Translations under genes and position numbers: made by a program
Shown: positions 11,856 to 22,319 of the stretch, piece after piece
Position numbering within the stretch: the stretch's first letter is position 1
How the letters are laid out: the number at the start of each line of letters is the position of its first letter
Assembly (NCBI GenBank): GCA_963556495.2
Contig: OY747702.1
Coordinates: 15,347,403-15,411,402, forward strand
Reading direction: 5' to 3'
Origin: Valencia hispanica
Lineage: Eukaryota; Chordata; Actinopteri; Cyprinodontiformes; Valenciidae
DNA: 64,000 bases
The notes under the pieces: model-generated
What the model was told of the DNA's origin: nothing
Database searches by the model: none
Seen by the model: only the letters and a program-made list of their open reading frames with translations

Positions 11856-13333
11856 AATAACGTGAACTATCATACACTGTGAACTGATATATCCCTGTCA
11901 TTAATAATAAAAGTAACGCCGGAAAACAAATGCAACACGGGTTTTCTTTTGAAATATATTTGATGCACTTCGCTGGCTCACATCTCACTTCCTGTGTGGC
12001 TCGTGGAATTTCTTTAACTTCATGGAAATCTGCATATGGCCTCCGGAGGAAATAGAGCTCTGTATCCACACTGCTCTGCAGCCAGTGAGAATGCTCTGAT
12101 TGGCCTCAATGTTTTTTCGTCTCGACAGCATCTGTTCTGCACTCGGTGTGAATCAGGCGATAAAGAGGCATGGAACGCATCTGTGACTGCACCGGGCACA
12201 GACTGGCTTTCATAGATCGCTGTACCTTAACCCAGATGCAAAAAGAGCTCACGCTGTGGGATTTCCCCCAACTGAGGCGATCAGAAAAACCCTCGTTCAG
12301 AGAGTCTTACCAAATTCTGATCATTTCAATTGGAGAAATGTTCCCTAATTTCAAATGTTTGTAATTCAGCCTCCATTACACACAAGCGGGAGCGCAGTTC
12401 AGCTCCATGCGGAGCATTTTTAGCCACAGCAGGTTAAATCTTCATAATTAATGCATGTAGCCTATTAATCTGCCCAGTGTGTGATGGCACAATGCAGATT
12501 TTCTACTCAGTTTGTTCAGAGTGAATATTAACTAAAATGAATGAAAATTGAATACTGCTGAATACGTTGTTGTCCTTTCAAAATGAATGGGTAAAAATAG
12601 ATTATGACCGAATGTTTTTGACCCCCTCAGTCAAAATGACCAACAACAAAAAGATTCTACCGCAGTCGCTACTCTAGATATACGTAGCTGGTAGAGACAT
12701 GTCCAAAAAGACTTCCAGCACATAAAGTACACTGCCAACGCAGAGCCACTGATGTGTATCGGTGAGTATGCCTAATTCGAACCTTAGAAGTCAATAGTTT
12801 ATCTCAAATATGCACCATCCATGAACAACCTTGCTTAAAGCAGAGGAAAACTGATAATGACTTACAGACATTGTTCAGACCTAAATGTAAGTTACTATAT
12901 ATAGCAATTAAAGATGATTCATATGTGGTATGTGCTCTTCTTGATCAGTGGTAATTTGGTATGAAAAGTGTCTAGACTTGCGTTCAAAGTAGATGTTTGC
13001 AGATTTTGCTGTACATAAAAATAGTCAATAAAAGCTATTACACAAACTTTCTTTCCAGTCAATCTACTCCTCTGAAAAGACTTAAATGTGTACGGCCCTA
13101 AAGCGTTAACAAAATTAGAGTTGTGTAGTCATATTGTGGCCTACAGCTGGTTAAACCTCAGATGACTCAAACAATTAAGGGACCAAATTTAATTTCCCAT
13201 GCAGTCGTCTTTTTCTGTTAACAGTCGTCTTTAAACCAGATAAGTGGAACACTCCTGGATGTTTTGGAAGCCTCCAGTAAGAGCTGTCAGTCAGCCGTCA
13301 CCTACTACCCAGTTCTGTCATGAAATCCCCCCA
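11856..13333. other. Non-coding sequence
   Basis: No gene or recognised repeat. 11990-12200 has moderate GC and could be a continuation of the preceding element, but this is not demonstrable by eye. Confidence 0.45.
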
Positions 13334-13358
13334 ACACACACACACACACACACACACA
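13334..13358 (+). repeat. (CA)n microsatellite
   Basis: About 12 uninterrupted CA units, followed by GTAGAACC. The surrounding open frames read through the repeat and are artefacts. Confidence 0.95.
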
Positions 13359-14047
13359 GTAGAACCAGAGAGACTAAAACTATTAACACTCCTAACCTCA
13401 TGTGGATTTACTCCTTTTTTTTCTAACCCCTACTTTAGATCATTGTTCCTTTTTTCAGCTCACTGCCATCCAACCCAGTGGGAAATGTATCTGCTTAGCT
13501 TTTTAGTCATCTGGTTGTGTCTTTGTTTAAGCTCACATATGCAATTCAGATAATATTGCAATGCATCACCTTTTCATTGTTTAAAGGAAGATGTTTGGCA
13601 TAAATTCAATCAATTCAAATCAAATAAGATTTTTGCGAAAGATGATACTGTAGTTTCATTGGTATACTTTGGAATAAAATTAACATGATCAGTTCACAAA
13701 GAGACACTGATCAGAATATATTTTTACTATAATTAGGTTTTTTTTGTTGTTGTAAGATTTAGCTTTCTTCAAAGTAGCGCCCCCTGGCTTTAAGAACAGT
13801 GTGGCATGTGCAATTAAGTTCAAAATTAATTATAACCCCTGGCAAATTTGTAGGAAAAATTATTGTCATTCAGACAAATTTGTTTCTGATAGGGTATGAC
13901 ACTGGTCTCTCCTGAAAGATTCTAAGATTTTCTTTACAAAAAGTTTCTTTTTTTACTAATAATTTCCCCGTTTTTTTGTTTTTTTATTTGAACAAAAAAC
14001 ATTAGATGTTGAAAAGGATTTATAGCACTTTCCTCTCCTTTTTGTCC

Positions 14048-14117
14048 AGTGCCTGCTGGAGATAGAGTACCAGTCACCCCGCAACCCTGCAAGGAAAAGC
14101 GTAAATGGATGGAGGGG
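14048..14117 (+). mobile_element. V-SINE/LINE 3'-tail fragment
   Basis: The sequence GTGCCTGCTGGAGATAGAGT, then 'CCCCGCAACCCTGCAAGGAA', ending in AATGGATGGAGGGG, is the typical 3' end of fish V-SINEs and their partner LINEs (consensus of the kind GGAGATAGGCACCAGC..CGACCCTGC..ATGGATGG). Only the last ~70 bp survive. 13360-14047 and 14118-15119 hold nothing else recognisable. Confidence 0.65.
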
Positions 14118-15119
14118 AAAACCCTTTCTTCCTTCCTTTCTTTTAACATTTATTCATCAGTAGTCTGGTAACATCAGTGTGTGCTGTTGTGGCCAAAATA
14201 AACTGTCTGGCGTTTTTTTTTCTAGCTTGCAAGCTAAGAAGGATGCTGCAGCCTATAGTACAGCAAATGCATGAGTTCTCTCTGTCTGAGCAGAGAATCA
14301 ACACCTCTTTATACAATACATGAAGACAGTTGCTTCAACATGATAGCTCTGAGCCATCATGGGAAATCACAGCCTGAACGTGGTCCTATATATTGCTTGT
14401 TCTGTATACCTATGGTACAATAGACAGTTTTCACATAAGGGATAATAGAAGTATACAAAAGGGGCAAAATGTTCAGAGGTTCTGAATGAAACAGATTAAG
14501 TTGCCTTGTCAGTGATTAAACATGCTCAAATGAAGAAGTCTTTGAGAATACCTCAAGGAAACGTGTGGAAATCAATGGCAGCAAAGTGTGACCATGCAAT
14601 AAAAGCACCCTAAAGAAGATGAAACTCATACTTGTTTTTTTCAAAAACAGCCACGGAACAGAAACTTGAACATTTGGCCTCCAGTGTAGTTTAAAGCAGT
14701 CCAAGAAAACCTGATCATTTTCTGAACGTGACAAAAACTGTGATCAACTGTGATCATATACACTGATCATCTGTATGAACATTGTATTAACTTTATTGAA
14801 TGATTTATTCAATAAATTATTTTCCAGGCTTCATATAATGCATATCTTAAGTTTGACCTCTTTTCTTTGCAGGACTGGTAGAGCTAATTTTAATTGGTTG
14901 GTTCTCCTTGCCCCGACCTGGGAAGGCCATTTTTTTTAGTTTGGTGACATTCTCTTTCATCATCCAGCAGTGTCCAAGCATCAGCCATCTGACTCTAGCT
15001 GTCAGCTTCAGGTGAAAGGATTTTAGTAGGGCACCCAGAATTATACCATAAAATACCTATAAACTATAAACTGTCACAACTCCAGTGTCAACGCCCACAA
15101 TGAAAAGTGGTGAACAGAG

Positions 15120-15490
15120 AATTTTCCTACCTAGAGTCAAGAATATGTTCCAAAACCAAGTCCTCTATGGTCAACTAAAATGTGCAGCTGGCCACAAAGA
15201 CGAGAAAACTTGTTTCTCAATAAAACTGAAAAAAAGAAGTGAGAGTTAGGCATTCAGTTCAGAGAAAGCAGTCATGTGCCAGTTGCAAAGCATGGCAGTG
15301 GTTCCATTATGCTGTGGGCCTTTTTCACTACTGGTGCATCAAGTGGATGGAATACTGAAGGAGGAGGACTAATTCCAAATCCATTGCCTTCACCTTGCTG
15401 AACAACTGTATAGCTAAATCTTGGACACAGTTGTTCTCACATGTCAACAACCCCAAACACACATCACAACTGCTAGGAGAATGGTAGAAA
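15120..15490 (+). mobile_element. Tc1 transposase relic
   Basis: Frames read between stops give the order expected for the Tc1 catalytic half: V-A-K-H-G-S-G-S-I-M-L-W (15272-15320; intact relatives read V-K-H-G-G-G-S-I-M-L-W-G), then N-N-P-K-H-T-S (15448-15470; usually D-N-D-P-K-H-T). The copy is old, with several stops, and belongs to a different subfamily from the one at 57 kb. Confidence 0.55.
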
Positions 15491-16848
15491 TATAGATTAA
15501 CATACACACAGTCCTACTGTGCTGCCTTGCAGCTCTGTCAGGTAAATATAGACCAAAGTAGCAAAAGACTGTTTCTGACACTATATTGAGTCCATGCCAC
15601 AAAGACTAAAGACTGTGCTGAAGACGAGAGAATCCAAGTTAAGTTGTTTCCATTAAGATGTAACTAATGATTGCTAAACCTATATAATGTTACTCGTTGT
15701 GGGTAAAGTTTAAGGACAATAAGTTCACTGAAGCGTTGAGGAATTTCCATTATTGTTTGTTTAATGCTACCACTAAATACCACTGAGCTCCAAAAGGACA
15801 ACATCGTGAAGTCAGTGTCTAGTGAAACACTGTAGCCTTACTTTTGTTGTCATAGATACACCCTGTTTCCATCTGCAAACTGTTAAATTGGTCATCCTAA
15901 AACAAATGAACTTGGAGAGATGATCTCTCATGTTCAGAGTAATCAAATTATCATGTTAAAATGAAAGTGTGTCATATTGAGGATCTCCAGAAGCTACCTT
16001 GGAAAGCTAGGACTAGAGAGCAACCTTATTAATGGAAGATCTGTCATCTCAGGATCTGTACCCCCCCCCCCTCACGACTGGTCATTTAATTAACCCTGCC
16101 AAACATATCTGCTGTGATCTTCTATCTAATTTCATCTGTTAATTTAAAATAGTCCCTAACAAGGCCAGCCCCCCAGCCAATCAAATGTCAGTCACGCATG
16201 CATAAAGGACTTAGTTAATTAGAGCTGTCAGAAAGTGGACAAATACGGATGAAGATGGAGGATGGATTTCCCTTTATTACCTTCCACCGAGAGTTATTAT
16301 ATCTGTGGGAATCACCTCAGATTCTCTAAAGAGAATCGAGAAAAAGGAGGAGGGGAAGGCGAAGGCAAGAGAGTGATGAAGCGAGACAGAGGGAGAGAAA
16401 AATATTTAGTTTATTCAGGCTAATCAAATATGACTCTTTCCAGCTTTGTGGCAGCTTCATTTCCTGTTAGACAGGAAATTTCATTGCATTTCCAAGAGTG
16501 ATCCTGTGGCTCATTTTCAGCTCGTAATATTCAGTCCCTCCAGTGTAATTGTAAAGTCAAATTAAATTGAATATGAACAGAGCATGCTGAAGTTTTCATT
16601 TCGCTGCAAACACGTTAAATATGGATTTCAATAATTGTGCAAGTTTAGGAGTTTTGATTTTAAGTTTTGCTGTAATTTGACCAACGGTCAATAAAGTCAG
16701 GTGTGACAAATAAAACAACCTAAAACAAAAAACAGAGATTTAGGTGAATGTTTCTCTTAAGGTGTAAAGGAACCAATGACAGACCCAACTCTCATCTGAG
16801 GCTGCATCTTCAAAGAAACAGCGTAGAATTATGTTAATAGCTTGACTT
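15491..16848. other. Non-coding sequence with poly(C) and purine tracts
   Basis: A C11 run lies at 16061-16071 and a purine-rich stretch (GA-rich) at about 16335-16405. 16140-16560 has a balanced, homeobox-site-like AT composition (several TAATTA/TTAATT motifs) and might be a conserved non-coding element, but conservation cannot be judged here. Confidence 0.4.
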
Positions 16849-17010
16849 GCAAAAGTGTTCACATACCTTGAACATTTTCCCATTTCATCACTTTATAACC
16901 TCAAACCTCAATCTATTTCATTAGGATCCTGTGTAACAGGTCAACACAAAGTAGTGCATATTTAAAATGTAACATTTTTCAGTTTTTCAAAAGTTTTTGC
17001 ATCACAAAAA
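16849..17010 (+). mobile_element. Tc1 terminal inverted repeat fragment
   Basis: ACTTGCAAAAGTGTTCACAT, then CTTGAACATTTTCCCATTTC and later GGTCAACACAAAGTAGTGCA, follows the order of the ~200-bp inverted terminal repeats of the Tc1 family related to the 57034-58619 copy. No transposase follows, so this is an isolated end. Confidence 0.6.
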
Positions 17011-17379
17011 AGTGTGGTGTGCAGATCTAGAAGTTTTTAAGCTGCAGATGCACTCTTTTACTGCGAGCAGAAGAATCCTAGAGAAAAACTTTATTTGCAG
17101 GTTCAAAAGAAAATTTAGATCTGAAATACAATCAGAAACATGGCCAGGACACACTTATTTATTAATAAAAACACATTTAGGTAACTATTGAGAAATAACA
17201 ATACCTTGGTTGTCCATTACAGCTCCCTCTACAGATTTCCACTTGACCCAAGGTCAGGAGACTGGCTATGGTCTCCACAACTTTTCTTCCTTAGCAACCC
17301 CGTTGTTGCCTCAGGTCATATTCAATATTACTGTGTTGCAAAGATGGCAGTCTAGCTGATAAAGATTTTAAAGGTTATA

Positions 17380-18720
17380 TAAAAAAAAACATTTTTTCGT
17401 GAATAAACAATCATCTCTTTGTCTGCAATTGTCTTTTTGTTTTTTAACACAATAATTTTTCAGGTATTTCATTTGCTTATTGTTTTGGGGGTTTTGGGGG
17501 AAAATATTTTTGCTTTTTTATCAGGATTAATACATTTAAAAATAATTTTGTCATATTGGACAAAAATATTTTTCTATTTCTTTTTCACATAGGACTCTAA
17601 TTCCTTTTTCCCCTTTTTGTGTTTTTTGAGAAATTTTACTGCTGTTTGAGTTTAGTGTTTTTAACCCAATTTATTTTGATTTGGAGTGCTATTTATATTT
17701 TTAACTGCAGTTTATGTTCATGAAATATTGGAGTGGGGTTCAGTTGTGGAACAAAGTCTTTTTTTCAAGATTCTGTTGTTTTTGTTTTCTTGGGGGGAGG
17801 CGGATCTTTGGAGTTGTGTTTTTCTGTGGTTTTTCTTTGTAATTTTGATTTACAAAGAATGATTTTGTTGTCAAAACAAAATAAAAAATGTGTCTTCTCT
17901 TTTTTTAATAAGCAGGATTTTTTTGTCATTTGTATTATTTTTTTAATTTTCTTTTATATTAGTGTTTTGTTTGTTTCCAAAAAAGAAAATGCATACTAAG
18001 ATGCATATTTTTTTTGAATTAAATATTTTTTTCCAGAAATTAATTAAACAGCATAAAGCATGCACACACTTACACTTAGGGGCAATTTAGAGTGGCTAAA
18101 TAACCTAACAGTCATGTTTTTGGACCGTCGGGGAAAACCGGAGCACCCGGAGAGAACCCACACATGAACAGGGAGAACACATAAACTCCATAGAGAAAGA
18201 CCCCAGTTGGGATTCAGACCAGGACCTTTACTGCTACAAGGCAACAGTGCTAAGAACTGTACCACCGTGCAGCCCAAAACAGCCAATATTTATTTTTTTC
18301 TTTTGGTTTAGTTTTTTGAAGCAGTGTTTTTCAATTTCTTTTTTTTTCTAAATAAAAAAATCATTTTGTAGTAAACACAAGATAATCACTTATTTCATCT
18401 TTTTTGAGTGAGATGATTTGGTCATTTTTGCCTATTTATTTAATCCTTTTTAATGTCAGTTTTTGCTGATTTTTTTCAGTTATGAAATTTCATGTATTTA
18501 AACAGTTTATTGTCGGGTTTTTAGGGGGCTTTTTAATTAGCATTATTTGTAAGCATTTTTTTTGTTTGTTTTTTGGGTGTTGGGTTTCTTTTTTTTTTGT
18601 CTTGTTCGGGGGCTGTTTTATGTTGTTTTTTGGTTGTTTCTTCTTTGTAACTTCTTGTTTCCCAAGTCTTTCCTCAGTTTATTCCTTTTGTATACTTCTC
18701 ATAAATATACATAAACCCAT
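17380..18720 (+). other. T/G-rich, C-poor skewed tract
   Basis: Most of this interval, apart from a V-SINE at 18046-18277, is composed of T runs with interspersed G and few C on the + strand, for example 17460-17520 and 18530-18640. Open frames inside (17733-17999, 18482-18838) are low-complexity Phe/Cys/Val strings caused by this composition. No unit repeat is evident. Confidence 0.6.
18046..18277 (-). mobile_element. V-SINE (truncated at its 3' end)
   Basis: Read on the minus strand it starts GGGCTGCACGGTGGTACAGT, has a tRNA-like head (internal B-box-like GGTCTGAATCCCA), then the highly conserved V-SINE core (GTGTGGGTTCTCTCCGGGTG, CTCCGGTTTTCCCC, ACATGACTGTTAGGTTA), and ends near CTCTAAATTGCCCC. 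The usual GATGG tail is missing. It is inserted into the T/G-rich tract. A related V-SINE lies at 36290-37672. Confidence 0.85.
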
Positions 18721-18839
18721 TTTGATAAAGGTCTTCTGCACTGTCCCTATGTGTGATTGTTACTTGGTCATCATCAGCCTTGAACAGCAGTTGTTCGACA
18801 GTGGTCAGTGTGTGAACTCAGGTTTTTGCTGCAAATGAT

Positions 18840-20350
18840 TGAGGACAAACAGTACAGCTGAGCTCCATTTTGTAATGGAATGTCAATGGTTGCACCACTT
18901 CACAGGTAGTCTGAAATCTCTCTGATTGGTGGACTGCTGCAGACGCAGGGTTATTACATCAGTACGGTTAAGGAAGATATTAATTTTAATGTTGGAGAGG
19001 CAGATGTTACATTGCTTCTCATTGTCTTAAACAATAAAATGGAAGAGAAGCCGTTGTGTCATTTGGTTTTGCATCTGAAAGGTAAACTCAGCTCTGACAA
19101 GACCGGTGTAGCCACCTTACATCTTACACAAGTGATAATGTTGTTCAGCATGCAAGCGGTGTTAATACCACATGGGTTTAACCAGCGGAAAATAGCTTCC
19201 AAAAAAAGCTGCTGAATGGTGCTGTTGTACCAAGCCAAGTGAGGGCACACTTTCACTTACGTCCATTAAAAATTGGTACGTTTCTGCTGAGGAGAAATAT
19301 TTCCTTGGATTGTGCATGGCTGTTAGGAAAAGGCTGGTACAGACTGGAGTTCCTGACAAAGCTTTTAAAACCTTTTCAGGATACTGAGTCACAAACATTC
19401 TGGTAATACTCAGGTTCAGAATACTCTGTATTTTGGCATTCACCCAACAGCTGTTAAATGAGTTGGAAAACTAGCAAAAGTATGGTAGGATCCAGATTAG
19501 AATTTCTTTGACTTTTGTTGTCTTCCGCTCTGTAGAAATATTGCGTGTCATTTTGTATTTCATCTTCAAAACAGGCGCTAAGTTTATCTTCTGAGATCAT
19601 GGTGGTGGCTGTAGTTCAGTGGTAGACTCGTGCGATCCAGAAATTGTGGGTTCGATTCCTGCTTCCGCCTGCTACATATTGTTGTGTCCTTGGGCAAGAC
19701 ACTTCACCTACCACCTACCCCTACTGGTCTAGGCCAGAGGGGCCGACGGTGTGATATGGCAGCCTTGCTTCTGTCAGTCTGCCCCAGGGCTTGCTTCCCC
19801 CAGAGAGTGAACGAATAATAGTTGTAAAGTGCTTTGAGGGTCTTAAAAAGCGCTATATAAATGCAGGCCATTATTATTAAGTGTTGAAACATTTTTTGAC
19901 AGGTTTCATGACTGATTTGTTCATCCTTGGTATCTGTTTACTCCTCAGTAATAATTTCAATCTGATCATTTCATCCTCAATCCTAGCTCCCATGTCCCGG
20001 TTCATTTTGTCTTCAGGAACAATGAATTTTTCAAAAGCAAAAACGTTTTCAGATGACTTTATTGTCCAACCTTTTGCAGTGGTTTCACAGTTAACTTGGT
20101 TTTCCTCTTAGCAAACTTCCACGTCTAGGTTCATTTGGTCTTCAGGAACACTGGCTAAAGAGGTCCAGTCAATAGCCCAGTTTTCTGATGTCTGCATTAT
20201 CGTAGCATTAGCAGTGGTTTCAGACCTGATTTCCTCATCCTCAGAGCTGGCTTCAAGCAAATCTTTATCTGTGAAGCCACAGATAAAGATCTTTTTCAAT
20301 GTTTTTGTCGGTATGGCTCCAACAGCCCAACAATAGGTAAAAACCATGTT
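18840..20350 (-). pseudogene. Decayed, unidentified reading frame interrupted by a SINE
   Basis: Minus-strand open stretches continue in pieces: 20347-20108, then after one TAA another 65 codons to about 19880, the SINE insertion (19606-19877), about 50 codons at 19605-19450, and 93 codons at 19443-19162. The first two parts show a protein-level internal repeat: S-S-E-D-E-E-I-R-S-E-T-T-A-N and V-P-E-D-Q-M-N-L-D-V recur about 45 residues later as N-C-E-T-T-A-K and V-P-E-D-K-M-N-R-D-M, with A-R-I-E-D-E-M-I-R after that. An acidic repeated segment could be the N-terminus of a transposase, but I recognise no domain. The unity of the pieces is an inference. Confidence 0.35.
19606..19877 (+). mobile_element. 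tRNA-derived SINE, copy 1
   Basis: The head has a pol III A box (TGTAGTTCAGTGGTAGACTC) and B box (GGGTTCGATTCC) and then the segment TGTCCTTGGGCAAGACACTT, common in fish tRNA-SINEs. It ends GCGCTATATAAATGCAGG followed by (CATTATTATTA), a tail like that of L2-type LINEs. Compared with the copy at 28070 it lacks about 24 bp after CTGCCCCA (near 19789). Transcription would depend on an internal pol III promoter. It interrupts the decayed frame of 18840-20350. Confidence 0.9.
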
Positions 20351-22079
20351 GACTGGATGTTCAATTTCAATTGAACGGAAAATAAAATCACTGACAAGTT
20401 GTTTCTCTCTACAAGCACTCTACCTTCAACCAAGTTGAGAAGCAAAGTGAGAGGGAAAGTTCAGCCTTGCATAAATAACCTCTTTGAACTTCTATGACAA
20501 ATATATTTTAAAGAGGTCCAGTCATAGATAACTTGAGGGTAAGGTCTGGCTAAGGTGATAATGTCCTACAATTTATTGGGATATAGATTTAAGTAGCTTA
20601 TTTGTAGCACTCATTGATTTGCCTATCAAATCAATTAAATTCGGTCTAATTCAAAAACTTTTTGACATTTATTCACGTAAAAAAGTGCTGAACATATTAG
20701 TATGATTTCTTAAATATATAATGTTCCCTCATTTAATGACTAAAAGTAGGATAACATGTCAATAAGAAAATAAATAAAACATGGCAACTGTGCATGATCA
20801 CAAATTACTGATTTCAGGAAACAATGAATGCAGGATAGCTTAATTTTTTTTCCACATGTGGCCTCAATTCCAAAGAAATTAAATCTCAACACATTGAATA
20901 GCTGGACATATTTAGGGTATTGCTTTCTTCTTTTGTACTCAATGAGAGAATTTAGCTTTTTCTTGTCCTATCAGAATTTTTACACCTGGGCTTGAATGGA
21001 GTCAGAGCCATTCTCATTGCGTGTGTGTGAGCCTGGAACGATATTTGGTTTTGATAATGTTCATTGTGGAGAAAGCTGCCTCACGGTTTTGTGTGGATCC
21101 AAACATGGTAAGGATCAGCATGGCTACATTCTTCGTACCTGATAAAGCCGTCTCAGGAAGCATTTAGAGGCTGGAGCCAGAAAGTGAAAGGGCCAGTCCA
21201 GGCAGACTGTTCTCTCATGGCTATTTATGTTTTGTTTCATAATGGCGTTTCACATTGCCGCTTTTAATAGGTGCCACGAAAAGGTTTATTGCCACCAGTG
21301 GGAAGAACAAAGATAAATGTCTGTCTATTCCAAATTAAATGCTCTATTTTCGCTGTCCACTTTTAGTTTTTTAGACCCTGCCATTTAATCTTTTTCTACT
21401 TGTGTCCATTTCACTCACTTGTTTTTCTCCCCTTCTTTGTCTAAACTATCAATTTTCCTTTTTATCACCCGGCTGTATCCTTCTCTCTGCCAGTTTCTCT
21501 GCCCTTCTCTGTCTTAACCATCAGGGTGTTTTTTTTAACCTTTTTTCTGTCTTATGTGCCTTTATCTCTCTGCTTTTATCTCTTCCTTTCTCCGTCTCAC
21601 CAGTCAGTATCTCTGCTTTTTGTTTTTGCTGTGTGTGGCTATATTTTTTTTTTCTTTCTGCAAAGTGCTTATTGGCTCGGTGGTATTATGTGGCGTGTCT
21701 AAACTTGCACTCATTTGGTCTGTGGGTTTCCATGGACGTTTGAACACTAAACTAGAAGAAACTAGAAGCATTTAACAAAGTTATAAATGTTGATATCTCT
21801 GTTAGCATTAGGTCCAGGTCCGCATGAGACAGCATTTCGTCTGAACCTGGACCGAGGTCCGCCAATTAGTGACGTCTGCTCTATGACATCATCAATGTGA
21901 ACATTGTATAATGATTTCACAAATGTTCTGAGGCACATAGTTTTTTTTGTAGTTGCTATGTAAACTCAAGGAGTTATGGAAGGCATGCAACAGTAAAAGC
22001 CACGGTTCAACAATTCACATAAAATCCTTAGTTTATCATAAAATTCCCAAAATATTGTTGGATGACTTTCTCTATATAT
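20351..22079. other. Non-coding sequence; pyrimidine tract and small palindrome
   Basis: 21395-21665 is strongly pyrimidine-rich (CTCTCTGCC/TTTCTC strings). GGTCCAGGT at 21811-21819 pairs perfectly with ACCTGGACC at 21845-21853. The TTTATCATAAAATTCCCAAA stretch near 22036 resembles a segment near 23574 inside the tandem array, so the array may originally have started here. Confidence 0.5.
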
Positions 22080-22316
22080 GACTTTCCTTACCTGGCTCAA
22101 CTGTACTCGGCCATATGTCCTTTTTTTTGTTGCTTTTAAGTGCATGTGCAGGAGGGTTGGTTTTGGGGGAGGAGTGTATAACTGTGATCATGTTTTGAAT
22201 TCTGTGGGGGAGGGATGGGAATGTGGTTTTATGTGAGGTAGTTTTAATCTGTAAAGCACTTTGAGATGCAATTTTGTACCAAAAGCGCTTTATAAATAAA
22301 GGATGATGGATTTTAT
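22080..22316 (+). mobile_element. LINE (L2-like) 3' end
   Basis: The stretch ends GTAAAGCACTTTGAGATGCA, then 'AAAAGCGCTTTATAAATAAA' and GGATGATGGATT, the standard 3' UTR end of L2/CR1-like LINEs in fish, with which tRNA-SINEs share their tail. No coding part remains. Confidence 0.7.
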
Positions 22317-22319
22317 CAA

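Noticed and set aside
16140..16560. Conserved non-coding element or enhancer
   Set aside because: TAATTA-rich composition is suggestive, but conservation cannot be judged from one sequence.
18482..18838. 118-codon Phe/Cys-rich frame that looks like a membrane protein
   Set aside because: It is a by-product of the T/G-rich tract, with no domain or conserved pattern.
19606..19680. Possible tRNA gene (A and B boxes)
   Set aside because: The tRNA-like head continues into a SINE body and LINE-type tail and recurs at 28070; no intact cloverleaf is needed to explain it.
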